This document shows positions 28,746 to 38,226 of a DNA stretch of 64,000 nucleotides, one piece after another. Position numbers and translations under genes: made by a program. Positions within the stretch are counted from its first letter, which is position 1. Each line of letters begins with the position of its first letter. The notes under the pieces were generated by a model. It saw only the letters and a list, made by a program, of their open reading frames with translations, was not told the DNA's origin and ran no database searches. The stretch is taken from assembly GCF_014764305.1 (NCBI RefSeq), contig NZ_CP061703.1:2709501-2773500 (forward strand), given 5' to 3'. The DNA comes from Mesoflavibacter profundi (lineage in GTDB: Bacteria; Bacteroidota; Bacteroidia; Flavobacteriales; Flavobacteriaceae).

Positions 28746-31526
28746 TTATAATTGTTCATCTGGTTTACGTCTTTGCTCGTATTTTAAATCTTTAAGTAAA
28801 CTAGATTTTATACCAATAAAGAAATTCCAACGGTTATATGTACCAAAAGGAACCCAACTAAAATTCATTCTCCAACTTAAAAGATCTCTTTGAAATCGTA
28901 GTTGTGTTAAACCAAATCCTTTATTTTTAAAGTCATAACTGGATGATCCACCAATGGACCATTTAGGAGAAATTTCGATATCTCCAGAAAACATTAAAGA
29001 ATGTGAAGATATTTCGTCTTGTCTAGCTGCATTAGAGTAGTTTACAGCGTAGGCAAATCTTACATTCCATGGTATTTTATAATTGTATAATTCAGATTCT
29101 TCTTCCTCTTCTTCATCTTCGTCAATACCATCTCTATTAAATTGTTGGTCTGCAAAATCTTCAGATACTCCAAAAAGATCATCTGCTCGTCCACCACCTT
29201 GTAAACGCTCGTTAATAGCACTTTGACTTTCTGTAGTAGATTTTCCACTTTTACTACTTAAACTATAATTTAAAGTAAGATTAGCGCTAGTCATTCTAAA
29301 TAAACTTCCGCCATTATTTATATTAAAAGTATTGATTTTTCTATTGTTAGCATCTAAAGCATAAGGATCTAAAGTAGCACCAAAGTTGATGTTCATTTTA
29401 TTATTTAATACTTGTAATCCACCGGTAACACGTAAAGGACTCCAATTTAAAGAATCGCCAGCTACATTATAAGATGTAGAAAAATTAAGATTGTTTAATA
29501 AAGTAATCTTTTTAGGCTCTAAGTTGGTTGTGTCTTTATCTCTAACTTTTGCTTCAAAATTGTTTGAAACACCAATACCAATAGCACTAGAAAAGTTTTT
29601 GTTTGGACGTCCAAAAATACTGTTTTCAAATCTAGTATATTCAGACTGTGTTGTTCCATCTGCATCAATTACCTCTACGGTATCATAATAATTATCAAAT
29701 GCAGGATTGATATTGTAACTTATAGATGGACGTACAACATGTCTAATTTTTTGAAGTTTTTTACCTTCGTTTTTCTTATCTAGGTTAAACATTCCGTATA
29801 GAGTAGTTCCTATACTTGTACTAAAGTTATAAGTTCTAAAAGCATCAAACGTATTAAGTTCTTCAGTTAAAATACTTTCGGTAATAGGATCGTAATACTT
29901 TCTAATTGGGTTTAATGTCCAAACTTCGTCAAAATTTGCACTTGCACTAACACTAAAATAATCAAAGACTTTAAAGTTTGTAGCAATAGGAACCGAGTGT
30001 TTAGCACCAACTTTAGCATCGTCAAACATTTCACTTTTAAAGAAAAATTCTTCTTCGGTATTAATTCTATTTTCTGCTCTTACATTATACTGAAAGTTAA
30101 TATTTTGAATTATACCTTTTTTAGCTCCAAATTTTGGCGCAAAAGGATAAATCCTGCTAATACTACCTTGAAAAGTTGGTAGCGTCATATTTACAATTCC
30201 AGTTTGTGTATTTTGAGAATGCGTTGCTGTTAAGCTAATATTAGCTTGTGGCTCACCTTGAAAAGTTTTAGAATAAGAGACCGAAGAGGCTAATGTATTA
30301 TTTTGTGTGTTTGGTAAATTTACTTGATTTACAGATTGTTGATAGTAATTACTACTACCTAAGTTTACAGATGCTGAGAATCTAGAATTTGGATTAGCTT
30401 TAGAGTCTTGTGCATGTGACCATCTTATATTATAAATGGTGTTTTTTGCATAATCAGGAAAACCACGTTCGCTAGTAATTAAATTTTCGTATCTAAAACC
30501 AACATTACCATTAAATTTGTAACGTTTTGCGTATTTACTTTCTAATCTAAGTCCGTAACTTCCATTAGTAAAATAATCGCCAATAGTAGCTAAATCCACA
30601 TAATCACTAATAGCAAAATAATAACCACCATTTTGTAAAAAGTAACCACGTCTACCATCTTCACCAAAACTTGGGAAAATAATTCCTGAAGTTCTAGTTT
30701 TAGTTAACGGGAAAAAGGCAAACGGAATCCAAACAGGCGTTGGCACATCGTAAATATGCATTTGTGTTGGACCTGTAATTACTTTAGAATTTGGTACAAT
30801 TTTACCTTTACTTATTAAAAAGTAATATTCTGGATCATCTAAATCTTCTGCAGTAGTAAATTTTGCGTTTCTTACGTAGTAAACAGAATCGTTAATTTTT
30901 TTTGTAGTTTCAGTAATTAAAGTACCACCATTTTGTTCTGTTTGAGAGTTGTAAATCAACCCTTTTTTAGTAACTGTATTAAATATAATAGAGTCTGGAA
31001 TAATCTCGTTAGTACCTTGTTTAAAACTAGGTTTTTGCGTGTAATTTCCTAAAGTATCTTTAATACCGTAAGCATAAACTAAATCTTTATCAAAATCCAG
31101 AATTATACTTCCGGCTTTAATTTCCATATCTTCATAATACACTTCGGCTTCATTATATAGATACATTTTAGATTCCTTTTTCTTATAAGCCATATAATCT
31201 GTAGCTTTATAAGTAACAGTACTAGAAAGTAGTTGTGTTTTTGGTTGTATTGAATCGTTTTTAGTCGAATCATTTTTTTTAGGCGTTTCTAAAAAATCTT
31301 CAGGAAGTATAGTTACAGTAGTGTCTGTTTCTTTTTCTTGCGGTGTTTCGGTAGAATCTTCTACCGAAGGAATTTCGGTATTTTTTTCTGGCAAATCCTT
31401 TTGTGCAAAACACACAGTGTTAATAAACACTGTAAAACTAAGGGCAAAAAGTATGTTAAGACGTTGTGTATGCAATGCTTTTAAATGTATTTTTGTAAAA
31501 GTATGGCTTGGTTTTTGAATTGACAA
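28746..31526 (-). CDS. LptD-type LPS assembly outer-membrane protein (Bacteroidota form)
   Basis: 926-residue protein expected to insert lipopolysaccharide into the outer leaflet of the outer membrane. A hydrophobic signal segment (~residues 27-41, ending CFAQ) is followed by a low-complexity Glu/Thr/Asp linker, an OstA-like beta-taco domain (~105-260, with YNEAEVYYEDMEIKAGSIIL) and a long beta-barrel (~265-926). The barrel start has PVWIPFAFFPLTKTRTSGI, recognisable from LptD proteins, and the C-terminal strand region includes WRMNFSWVPFG. A Glu/Asp-rich loop (~840) is seen in the barrel. LptE and the Lpt ABC genes are not in the window. Confidence 0.88.
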   Translation of the reverse strand: MSIQKPSHTFTKIHLKALHTQRLNILFALSFTVFINTVCFAQKDLPEKNTEIPSVEDSTETPQEKETDTTVTILPEDFLETPKKNDSTKNDSIQPKTQLLSSTVTYKATDYMAYKKKESKMYLYNEAEVYYEDMEIKAGSIILDFDKDLVYAYGIKDTLGNYTQKPSFKQGTNEIIPDSIIFNTVTKKGLIYNSQTEQNGGTLITETTKKINDSVYYVRNAKFTTAEDLDDPEYYFLISKGKIVPNSKVITGPTQMHIYDVPTPVWIPFAFFPLTKTRTSGIIFPSFGEDGRRGYFLQNGGYYFAISDYVDLATIGDYFTNGSYGLRLESKYAKRYKFNGNVGFRYENLITSERGFPDYAKNTIYNIRWSHAQDSKANPNSRFSASVNLGSSNYYQQSVNQVNLPNTQNNTLASSVSYSKTFQGEPQANISLTATHSQNTQTGIVNMTLPTFQGSISRIYPFAPKFGAKKGIIQNINFQYNVRAENRINTEEEFFFKSEMFDDAKVGAKHSVPIATNFKVFDYFSVSASANFDEVWTLNPIRKYYDPITESILTEELNTFDAFRTYNFSTSIGTTLYGMFNLDKKNEGKKLQKIRHVVRPSISYNINPAFDNYYDTVEVIDADGTTQSEYTRFENSIFGRPNKNFSSAIGIGVSNNFEAKVRDKDTTNLEPKKITLLNNLNFSTSYNVAGDSLNWSPLRVTGGLQVLNNKMNINFGATLDPYALDANNRKINTFNINNGGSLFRMTSANLTLNYSLSSKSGKSTTESQSAINERLQGGGRADDLFGVSEDFADQQFNRDGIDEDEEEEEESELYNYKIPWNVRFAYAVNYSNAARQDEISSHSLMFSGDIEISPKWSIGGSSSYDFKNKGFGLTQLRFQRDLLSWRMNFSWVPFGTYNRWNFFIGIKSSLLKDLKYEQRRKPDEQL

Positions 31527-31613
31527 AACTACATATATTTTTTTGTGAAATATTTATATTTCGTTAAAATTTGTAATTCATACTAAACCGTATAAAAAAA
31601 GGTTATAATAACT

Positions 31614-32723
31614 ATGCAAACGAACACTTTTAAACTTTTCGTATTTTTTACAATACTATTAACATTTGTAGGTGTATATCAGGCAAATGCGCAATCTAAA
31701 AAAGATAAATTTATTGTAGTTTTAGATGCTGGTCATGGTGGTCATGATCCTGGTAAACATGCTAAATCCGGATTAAAAGAAAAAGATATTGCACTTAAAG
31801 TTGTATTAGGTATTGGTGCTATTTTAGATAAGCAACCAGATATTAAAGTGGTTTACACGCGTAAAACAGATGTGTTTGTAAACTTATACAAACGTGGTAA
31901 AATAGCTAATGATAATAATGCAGATTTATTTGTGTCTGTGCATTGTAATGCTCACAATACTCAAGCTTATGGAAGTGAAACTTACGTACTTGGTTTGCAC
32001 AGAAACAATACAAATTTTGAAGTTGCTAAAGCAGAAAACGAAGTAATTTTTCTAGAGGAAAATTACGAAGAAAACTACGCTGGCTTTGATCCAAAATCAC
32101 CAGAGTCTTTTATTGGTTTGTCGTTTATGCAAGAAGAATATCTGGACCAAAGCATAAAATTAGCAACAAACATACAAGATAATTTTACAAACAAACTAAA
32201 ACGAAAAAATAGAGGCGTAAAACAAGCTGGTTTTATAGTTTTACATCAAACAGTAATGCCTAGCGTACTTATAGAAACTGGATTTGTAACTAATACACAA
32301 GAAGGTAAATACTTAAATTCTAAAAAAGGACAAAACGAATTATCTACATCTATTGCCAATGCAATTTTAGATTATAAAAAAGAAGTAGATAGAAATGTTG
32401 GTAATCATTTAGAAATCCCAATAGAGACTAAAGTAATTACTCCAAAAAACACAATTACAAACGTTGTTTTTAAGGTGCAATTAGCCGCTAGTTCTAAATC
32501 TTTAGAGCCTAAATCGTATAATTTTAAAGGCTTAAACGATATTTCTAGAGAAAAAGTTGGTAACCTTTATAAGTATTATTACGGTTATACTTCAGATTAT
32601 AACGAAGCGCAACAACTTCAAATACAAGCTGTTAATAAAGGTTATAAAACCGCATTTATAACTGCATTTAAAGAAGGTAAACAAATAAAACTTTCCGATG
32701 CTTTAAAAAGCAAATCCAATTAG
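31614..32723 (+). CDS. N-acetylmuramoyl-L-alanine amidase with C-terminal SPOR-like region
   Basis: Cleaves the amide between muramic acid and the stem peptide; acts in the periplasm during cell separation. 369 residues with a signal peptide (ending QANAQS, ~27). The amidase_3 domain spans ~33-240, with zinc ligands in VVLDAGHGGHDPGKH, the Glu of GLKEKDIAL and the His of SVHCNAHN; the catalytic Glu lies in VLIETGF (~residue 223). The C-terminal ~100 residues (VVFKVQLAASSKS ... AFITAFKEGKQI) look like a SPOR peptidoglycan-binding domain. Next to it is the MlaD-like gene. lptD is divergent, so the pair may share an envelope theme. Confidence 0.93.
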   Translation: MQTNTFKLFVFFTILLTFVGVYQANAQSKKDKFIVVLDAGHGGHDPGKHAKSGLKEKDIALKVVLGIGAILDKQPDIKVVYTRKTDVFVNLYKRGKIANDNNADLFVSVHCNAHNTQAYGSETYVLGLHRNNTNFEVAKAENEVIFLEENYEENYAGFDPKSPESFIGLSFMQEEYLDQSIKLATNIQDNFTNKLKRKNRGVKQAGFIVLHQTVMPSVLIETGFVTNTQEGKYLNSKKGQNELSTSIANAILDYKKEVDRNVGNHLEIPIETKVITPKNTITNVVFKVQLAASSKSLEPKSYNFKGLNDISREKVGNLYKYYYGYTSDYNEAQQLQIQAVNKGYKTAFITAFKEGKQIKLSDALKSKSN

Positions 32724-32777
32724 GCAATAATTATTTTTTTTATTTCTTATTTTTGTAACTAACCTAAATCATATATT

Positions 32778-33731
32778 TTGAAAATATCTAAAGAAATCAA
32801 AGCGGCACTAATAGTAATTTTAGGTGTATTCTTATTTGTATTTGGTTTTAACTATCTAAAAGGTAATAACATATTAGAAAATGACGATGTGTATTATACC
32901 GAGTTTGATTATAATGCACTTTCTAAATCCTCTTCTGTAACCGTAAAAGGTAATCCTGTAGGAAAAGTAAAAGATATTGTTTACGACATAAACTCAGGAA
33001 AAACTAGAGTATCTTTTACAGTAGACGATAATATAAAATTTTCAAAAAACAGCACCATAAGACTTTACAAACCAGGTCTTATGGATAATAATGCATTAGC
33101 AATAATTTTTGCAAATGATAATCAATATGCAAAAAATGGTGATTTTTTAAAATCTGAAGTAGAGCAAGGCTTGGTAGATAAGCTTACAGGTAATTTTTCT
33201 GAGCTTAGTACAGATTTAGATTCTACTTTAAAATCTGCAGACACTTTACTAATTAATCTAAACGGACTTGTTACAGATACTTCAGAAAACGGTTTAAAAA
33301 ATACGATAGCCGAGTTAAATTCTACTTTAAAATCTTTTAAAAACTTATCCTATTCTATTAATGGTGTGGTAAGTAAAAATGACGAAAATATTGCGCAAGT
33401 ACTTCAAAATTTTAAACAAATTAGTGAAGACTTAACAGTGTTGACTACAGATTTAAAAGAAGCTCAGCTAAGTAAAAGCATAGAAAAATTAGAAGGTACA
33501 TTAACCAATGTTAATGCACTATTAGCTAGTGTAGAAAACGGTGAAGGATCTCTAGGTAAATTATTAAAAGACGATAAACTTTATAATAATTTAGAAGGCG
33601 CAGCATTACAAATGGAGCAACTTTTACAAGACATGAAGCTTAATCCTAAGCGTTACGTTCATTTTTCATTATTTGGTAAAAAGCCAAAACGTTACGATGC
33701 TGAAGGAAACGAAATTGAAGATAATAACTAA
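32778..33731 (+). CDS. MlaD/MCE domain protein
   Basis: 317-residue lipid-binding MCE protein with one N-terminal transmembrane anchor (~10-28), an MCE domain (~38-115, VTVKGNPVGKVKDIVYD and GLMDNNALAI) and a long helical C-terminal region (~125-295) with coiled-coil character. In other bacteria MCE proteins carry phospholipids between membranes, as part of an ABC system; the permease and ATPase are not adjacent here. The start is TTG at 32778. A TATTTTTG sequence ~25 bases upstream fits a -7 box, but without a good -33. The stop codon is 22 bases before the Fe-S gene. Confidence 0.88.
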   Translation: MKISKEIKAALIVILGVFLFVFGFNYLKGNNILENDDVYYTEFDYNALSKSSSVTVKGNPVGKVKDIVYDINSGKTRVSFTVDDNIKFSKNSTIRLYKPGLMDNNALAIIFANDNQYAKNGDFLKSEVEQGLVDKLTGNFSELSTDLDSTLKSADTLLINLNGLVTDTSENGLKNTIAELNSTLKSFKNLSYSINGVVSKNDENIAQVLQNFKQISEDLTVLTTDLKEAQLSKSIEKLEGTLTNVNALLASVENGEGSLGKLLKDDKLYNNLEGAALQMEQLLQDMKLNPKRYVHFSLFGKKPKRYDAEGNEIEDNN

Positions 33732-33752
33732 CTAAATTAAATAAATATAATC

Positions 33753-35063
33753 ATGCAGTACATTCCTAATATTCTATTTGCAATACTATTGGCAGTTGGC
33801 GTTGGTTACTTTGCAAAAAATGTTAAGAAGTTAATAAGAAACATAAAGCTTGGTAAAGATGTAGATGTTTCAGACAATTCATCACAACGATGGAAAAACA
33901 TGGCTTACATTGCTTTAGGGCAAAGTAAAATGGTAAGAAGACCAATAGCTGGAATACTTCACGTTATAGTTTACATAGGATTTGTAATCATAAACATAGA
34001 AGTTTTAGAAATTATAATCGATGGATTATTTGGTACACATAGAGTTGGACTAAAAATATTACCAGAACCTGTTTATGGATTTTTAATTGGTAGTTTCGAG
34101 ATTTTAGCAGCATTAGTTTTTGTATCTGTGATCGTTTTTTGGTTAAGACGAAACGTGATAAAAATTAAACGTTTTTTAAGTGCCGAAATGAAAGGTTGGC
34201 CTAAAAATGATGGTAATTTTATTTTATATTTTGAAATGGTATTAATGACATTATTTTTAATAATGAATGCTACAGATACTACATTTCAAAACTTAGGTCA
34301 CGGTAATGTTATTAGCCAATACATTGCGCCAATGTTTTCTGGATTATCAAAAGGAAGCTTACACTTAATAGAAAGAACTTCTTGGTGGTTACATATTGCA
34401 GGAATATTAGTGTTTTTAAATTATTTATATTTCTCTAAGCACTTACACATATTATTAGCATTTCCTAACACTTATTACGGTAAAACAACACCTAAAGGTC
34501 AATTTACTAACGATGCAAATGTGACAAAAGAAGTACAAATGATGATGGATCCAAACGCAGATCCATTTGCAGCAACACCAGAAGGAGAAGAAGATCAAGA
34601 AGTAGAGCGCTTTGGAGCAAAAGATGCAACAGATTTATCTTGGGTAAACATACTAAATGCCTATACGTGTACAGAATGTGGTAGATGTACAAGTAATTGT
34701 CCAGCAAATCTAACCGGTAAAAAATTATCACCGCGTAAGATAATGATGGATACTAGAGATAGAATAGAAGAAATTGGTAAAAATATAGATGCTAATAAAG
34801 GACAGTTTGTAGATGATCAAAAAGATCTTTTCAGCTACATATCTAAAGAAGAAATTTGGGCTTGTACAAGTTGTAATGCTTGTGTAGAGACATGTCCAGT
34901 TAGTATAGATCCATTACAAATTATCATGGAAATGAGACGTTATTTAGTAATGGAAGAAAGTGCTGCACCAGTTGAATTAAACAACATGATGCAAAACATA
35001 GAAAATAATGGTGCACCTTGGCCATATAACCAAATGGATAGATTAAACTGGGTAAATGAGTAA
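33753..35063 (+). CDS. membrane-bound 4Fe-4S oxidoreductase (HdrC-like with NarI-like membrane part)
   Basis: 436-residue membrane protein. About five transmembrane helices are visible at ~3-20, 67-90, 108-132, 160-178 and 207-228, in the manner of the nitrate-reductase gamma subunit. The C-terminal soluble domain carries two CxxCxxCxxxC clusters: Cys306/309/312/316 in CTECGRCTSNCP and Cys371/374/377/381 in CTSCNACVETCP. It is paired with a downstream CCG-domain protein (35408-36193), which together resemble a split HdrB/HdrC or GlpC-type quinone-linked module. The electron donor is unknown. Confidence 0.9.
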   Translation: MQYIPNILFAILLAVGVGYFAKNVKKLIRNIKLGKDVDVSDNSSQRWKNMAYIALGQSKMVRRPIAGILHVIVYIGFVIINIEVLEIIIDGLFGTHRVGLKILPEPVYGFLIGSFEILAALVFVSVIVFWLRRNVIKIKRFLSAEMKGWPKNDGNFILYFEMVLMTLFLIMNATDTTFQNLGHGNVISQYIAPMFSGLSKGSLHLIERTSWWLHIAGILVFLNYLYFSKHLHILLAFPNTYYGKTTPKGQFTNDANVTKEVQMMMDPNADPFAATPEGEEDQEVERFGAKDATDLSWVNILNAYTCTECGRCTSNCPANLTGKKLSPRKIMMDTRDRIEEIGKNIDANKGQFVDDQKDLFSYISKEEIWACTSCNACVETCPVSIDPLQIIMEMRRYLVMEESAAPVELNNMMQNIENNGAPWPYNQMDRLNWVNE

Positions 35064-35071
35064 TAATTTAT

Positions 35072-35395
35072 ATGTGTAAATACAGTCTAATAATAGTAGT
35101 TTTATTATGCTTTAATTTATCAAAATTAAATGCGCAGGACTATAAAAAAGACTCTTTACAATTTAAAGTGATTACACATATAAAGTATGCTAATAATACT
35201 GCCGAAAAAATAGTATTAAAAAAAGTAATTTGTGATTACTGTACAGATGTACAAACAGAAGCTTTAGGACAACAAGCACTAAAAATTGCAAAAGAAGAGC
35301 AGGAAGATCCTAAAAACAGAAAACAAAACGGTATAAAAATATTATCAATATATATAAGACTGTCCAAAAAAGATTTTGCAGCCTTAAATAAATAA
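35072..35395 (+). CDS. small secreted hypothetical protein
   Basis: 107 residues with a signal peptide (MCKYSLIIVVLLCFNLSKLNAQ) and a basic, Lys-rich mature part containing CDYC (two Cys, ~residues 51-54 of the protein). No known family is recognised. It sits between the two Fe-S oxidoreductase genes with gaps of 8 and 12 bases, so it is co-transcribed with them. The CxxC pair could be redox active or bind metal, but that is only a possibility. The signal peptide and spacing make it a credible gene. Confidence 0.72.
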   Translation: MCKYSLIIVVLLCFNLSKLNAQDYKKDSLQFKVITHIKYANNTAEKIVLKKVICDYCTDVQTEALGQQALKIAKEEQEDPKNRKQNGIKILSIYIRLSKKDFAALNK

Positions 35396-35407
35396 ACTCT
35401 AAACAAG

Positions 35408-36193
35408 ATGAGCGATCAATTAATAGTGCCAGTAATGGCAGATGTAATAGCACAAGGCAAACAACCAGAATATTTGTATTGGGTTGGATCTGCTGGTGCT
35501 TTTGATGATAGAGCAAAAAAAATAACAAAAGCATTTGTACGATTATTAAACAAAGCTAATGTAGATTTTGCAGTTTTAGGGACAGAAGAATCAGCATCTG
35601 GTGACGCAGCAAAACGTGCTGGAAACGAATTTTTATTTCAAATGCAAGCTATGACTAATATAGAAGTCATGAATATGTACGAAGTAAAAAAAATCATAAC
35701 AACAGATCCACATGATTATAACACGCTTAAAAACGAATATCCTGGATTAGGCGGTAAATATGAAGTGTATCATCATACCGAATTTTTATCTCAATTAATT
35801 TCTCAAGGAAAATTAAAAATTCAAGAATCAACGTTTAAAGGAAAAAAAGTAACCTTTCATGATCCTTGTTATTTAGGTCGTGCAAACGAAGTTTACCAAG
35901 CACCAAGAGATTTAATTAAAGAATTAGGTGTTTCTTTTACAGAGATGAAGCGTAATCAACGCAATTCTTTATGTTGTGGAGCTGGCGGCGCACAAATGTT
36001 TAAAGAACCAGAAAAAGGTGATAAAGATATTAATGTTTTAAGAACAGAAGATGCTTTAGAGACTAACCCAAAAGTAATTATTACAGCTTGTCCATTTTGT
36101 AATACAATGATGACAGATGGTGTAAAAGCTAAAGAAAAAGAAGCAGATATTGAAGTGCTAGATATAGCTGAAATGTTGTCTAATACGCAATAA
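35408..36193 (+). CDS. CCG-domain (cysteine-rich) Fe-S oxidoreductase subunit
   Basis: 261 residues with two cysteine-rich CCG-type segments: HDPCYLGR (~residues 154-161) with CCGAGGAQMF (~188-197), and the later ACPFCNTMM (~229-237). This pattern is that of HdrB, GlpC and LutA, where it binds a non-cubane Fe-S cluster. It is the partner of the membrane Fe-S protein encoded upstream. Co-transcription with it is inferred from the 12-base spacing through the small secreted ORF. Confidence 0.9.
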   Translation: MSDQLIVPVMADVIAQGKQPEYLYWVGSAGAFDDRAKKITKAFVRLLNKANVDFAVLGTEESASGDAAKRAGNEFLFQMQAMTNIEVMNMYEVKKIITTDPHDYNTLKNEYPGLGGKYEVYHHTEFLSQLISQGKLKIQESTFKGKKVTFHDPCYLGRANEVYQAPRDLIKELGVSFTEMKRNQRNSLCCGAGGAQMFKEPEKGDKDINVLRTEDALETNPKVIITACPFCNTMMTDGVKAKEKEADIEVLDIAEMLSNTQ

Positions 36194-36200
36194 AAGCATT

Positions 36201-36398
36201 ATGCAAAATAAATTATCACCCAAACAAAAAATGTTTACGGGATTACTTATGGCAATAATAGGAACAGTTATTGTTGCCATTATTAATTACATTAGAGGCT
36301 TATCATTTAGTATTATAAACTTAATGATAAGCTTTATTCTTATTTGGATATTTGGCTATTTTTTGGCTAAACCAAAATCAACAAACAATAAAGACTAA
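36201..36398 (+). CDS. small two-helix membrane protein
   Basis: 65 residues with two hydrophobic helices (~15-32 and ~36-55) and basic ends. No known family recognised. It starts 7 bases after the CCG gene and ends one base before the next start, so it is firmly embedded in the operon. Probably a small inner-membrane accessory protein; function unknown. Confidence 0.7.
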   Translation: MQNKLSPKQKMFTGLLMAIIGTVIVAIINYIRGLSFSIINLMISFILIWIFGYFLAKPKSTNNKD

Positions 36399-36881
36399 AT
36401 GTTAGTACAATTTAATACACTTCCAGAAGAAGCAAGAGTTTGGATTTACCAAGCTAATAGAAGTTTTACAGAAGAAGAACTTGATCAAATTAAACACAAA
36501 TTAGAGCAATTTATTACGCAATGGACAGCTCATGGATCAGACCTTAAAGCAGGATTTGATATTCGATATAAACGTTTTATCGTATTAGCGGTAGACCAAT
36601 CGTCTCAAGCTGCAACAGGTTGTAGTATAGATGCATCTGTAAGATTTATACAACAATTAGAACAAGACTACAATGTAGATTTAATGGATAAAATGAATGT
36701 CTCTTACAAGCAAGGAGAATTTGTTGCTCATAAATCTTTATTGGATTTTAGAAAAATGGTAAAAGACAAAGCTGTATCTAAAAACACAATTGTTTTTAAT
36801 AATTTAGTAACCAATATAAGTGAATTAAACGAAAATTGGGAAGTGCTAGCAAGCGAAAGCTGGCATAATAGATTCTTTTAA
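36399..36881 (+). CDS. conserved hypothetical protein (often labelled ABC transporter ATPase)
   Basis: 160 residues, mixed alpha/beta. Relatives in Bacteroidota are, as I recall, usually named ABC transporter ATPase, but I see no Walker A (no GxxGxGK[ST]), no Walker B and no LSGGQ signature, so that label is unsupported. Conserved-looking features are ARVWIYQANR near the N-terminus, FITQWTAHGS (~38-47), VDQSSQAATGCSIDASV (~67-83) and a C-terminal ESWHNRFF. The phrase with conserved Cys/Asp around residue 76 could be a functional site. It sits between the Fe-S genes and serB in the same transcript. Confidence 0.85.
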   Translation: MLVQFNTLPEEARVWIYQANRSFTEEELDQIKHKLEQFITQWTAHGSDLKAGFDIRYKRFIVLAVDQSSQAATGCSIDASVRFIQQLEQDYNVDLMDKMNVSYKQGEFVAHKSLLDFRKMVKDKAVSKNTIVFNNLVTNISELNENWEVLASESWHNRFF

Positions 36882-36890
36882 AAAGTAAAT

Positions 36891-38114
36891 ATGGCTAAAG
36901 ATATATTTCTATTAAATATTTCAGGACAAGATAAACCTGGATTAACATCAAGTTTAACAAGCGTTTTATCTCATTACGGAGCAAAAGTTTTAGATATAGG
37001 TCAAGCCAATATTCACGACACCTTATCCTTAGGATTTTTATTCGAAATAGAGACAGGAAATAACTCTGCAGCAGTACTTAAAGATTTATTATTTAAAGCG
37101 TATGAGCTTGGTGTTAAAGCTAAATTTACACCAATTTCTTTAGCAGAATATGAAAAATGGGTAACCTTACAAGGTAAAGATCGCTACATTGTTACCATTT
37201 TAGGTGAAAAATTAACTGCCGAACAAATTTCTAAAGTTACTCAGGTAATATCAGACAAAAATCTGAATATTGATGCTATAAAAAGGCTAACAGGACGAAC
37301 ATCTTTAGTTAAAACCGAAGAGTATCCTCGTGCATCAATTCAACTTTCTATTAGAGGTAAAATTGAAAACAAAGCTGAATTCACAGAAAAATTCATGCAA
37401 ATTTCTCACGATTTAGATGTAGATATTGCGTTTCAAGAAGACAATATTTATAGAAGAAACAGAAGATTAGTATGTTTTGATATGGATTCTACATTAATTC
37501 AAACAGAAGTAATTGATGAATTAGCAGAACTTGCTGGCGTTGGCGAAGAAGTTAAGGCAATTACAGAATCTGCAATGCAAGGCGAAATTGATTTTAACGA
37601 AAGTTTTAAACGTCGCATGAAATTGCTAGAAGGATTAAGTGAAGATGTATTACACAACGTTGCTATAAATTTACCAATAACTAAAGGCGCAAGACGTTTA
37701 ATAGATACTTTAAAAACCTACGGTTTTAAAACTGCAATACTTTCTGGAGGATTTACATATTTTGGTCATTATCTTCAAAAAGAATTAGGTATAGATTACG
37801 TGTATGCCAATCAATTAGAGATTAAAAATGGAGCATTAACTGGCGGTTATGTTGGTGAAATTGTAGACGGAAATAAAAAAGCCGAATACTTAAAAGAAAT
37901 CGCTAAAAAAGAAGGTATTGATATTAGTCAAACTATTGCTGTTGGTGATGGCGCAAATGATTTACCAATGCTAAATCTTGCAGGTTTAGGTATTGCATTT
38001 CACGCAAAACCTAAAGTTAAAAACAATGCGCAAAGCTCTATTTCTAGCATAGGATTAGATGGTGTTTTATATCTTTTAGGCTATCACGATAGACATATAG
38101 ATTTAGTAGATTAA
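36891..38114 (+). CDS. serB: phosphoserine phosphatase SerB with N-terminal ACT domains
   Basis: Last step of serine synthesis, removing phosphate from O-phosphoserine. 407 residues: two ACT-like domains (~1-85 and ~97-185, starting NISGQDKPGLTSSLTS) and a HAD phosphatase domain (~192-400). The nucleophile Asp197 and Asp199 are in CFDMDSTLIQ, motif II is in TAILSGGF, and motif III/IV in VGDGANDLPML. The ACT domains suggest control by amino acid binding. It is last in the plus-strand group that starts with the Fe-S genes. Confidence 0.95.
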   Translation: MAKDIFLLNISGQDKPGLTSSLTSVLSHYGAKVLDIGQANIHDTLSLGFLFEIETGNNSAAVLKDLLFKAYELGVKAKFTPISLAEYEKWVTLQGKDRYIVTILGEKLTAEQISKVTQVISDKNLNIDAIKRLTGRTSLVKTEEYPRASIQLSIRGKIENKAEFTEKFMQISHDLDVDIAFQEDNIYRRNRRLVCFDMDSTLIQTEVIDELAELAGVGEEVKAITESAMQGEIDFNESFKRRMKLLEGLSEDVLHNVAINLPITKGARRLIDTLKTYGFKTAILSGGFTYFGHYLQKELGIDYVYANQLEIKNGALTGGYVGEIVDGNKKAEYLKEIAKKEGIDISQTIAVGDGANDLPMLNLAGLGIAFHAKPKVKNNAQSSISSIGLDGVLYLLGYHDRHIDLVD

Positions 38115-38226
38115 ATGTTTATAAAGCTTTTATAAAACATTCTTAAAGTCTTTTATTTATAGTTTAAAATATACTAATTTGGCATAGTTTTTAGTTGAAT
38201 AGTATAAGAATAGACAACTTTAATTT

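Noticed and set aside
36399-36881. ABC transporter ATPase assignment
   Set aside because: No Walker A/B or signature motif is present.
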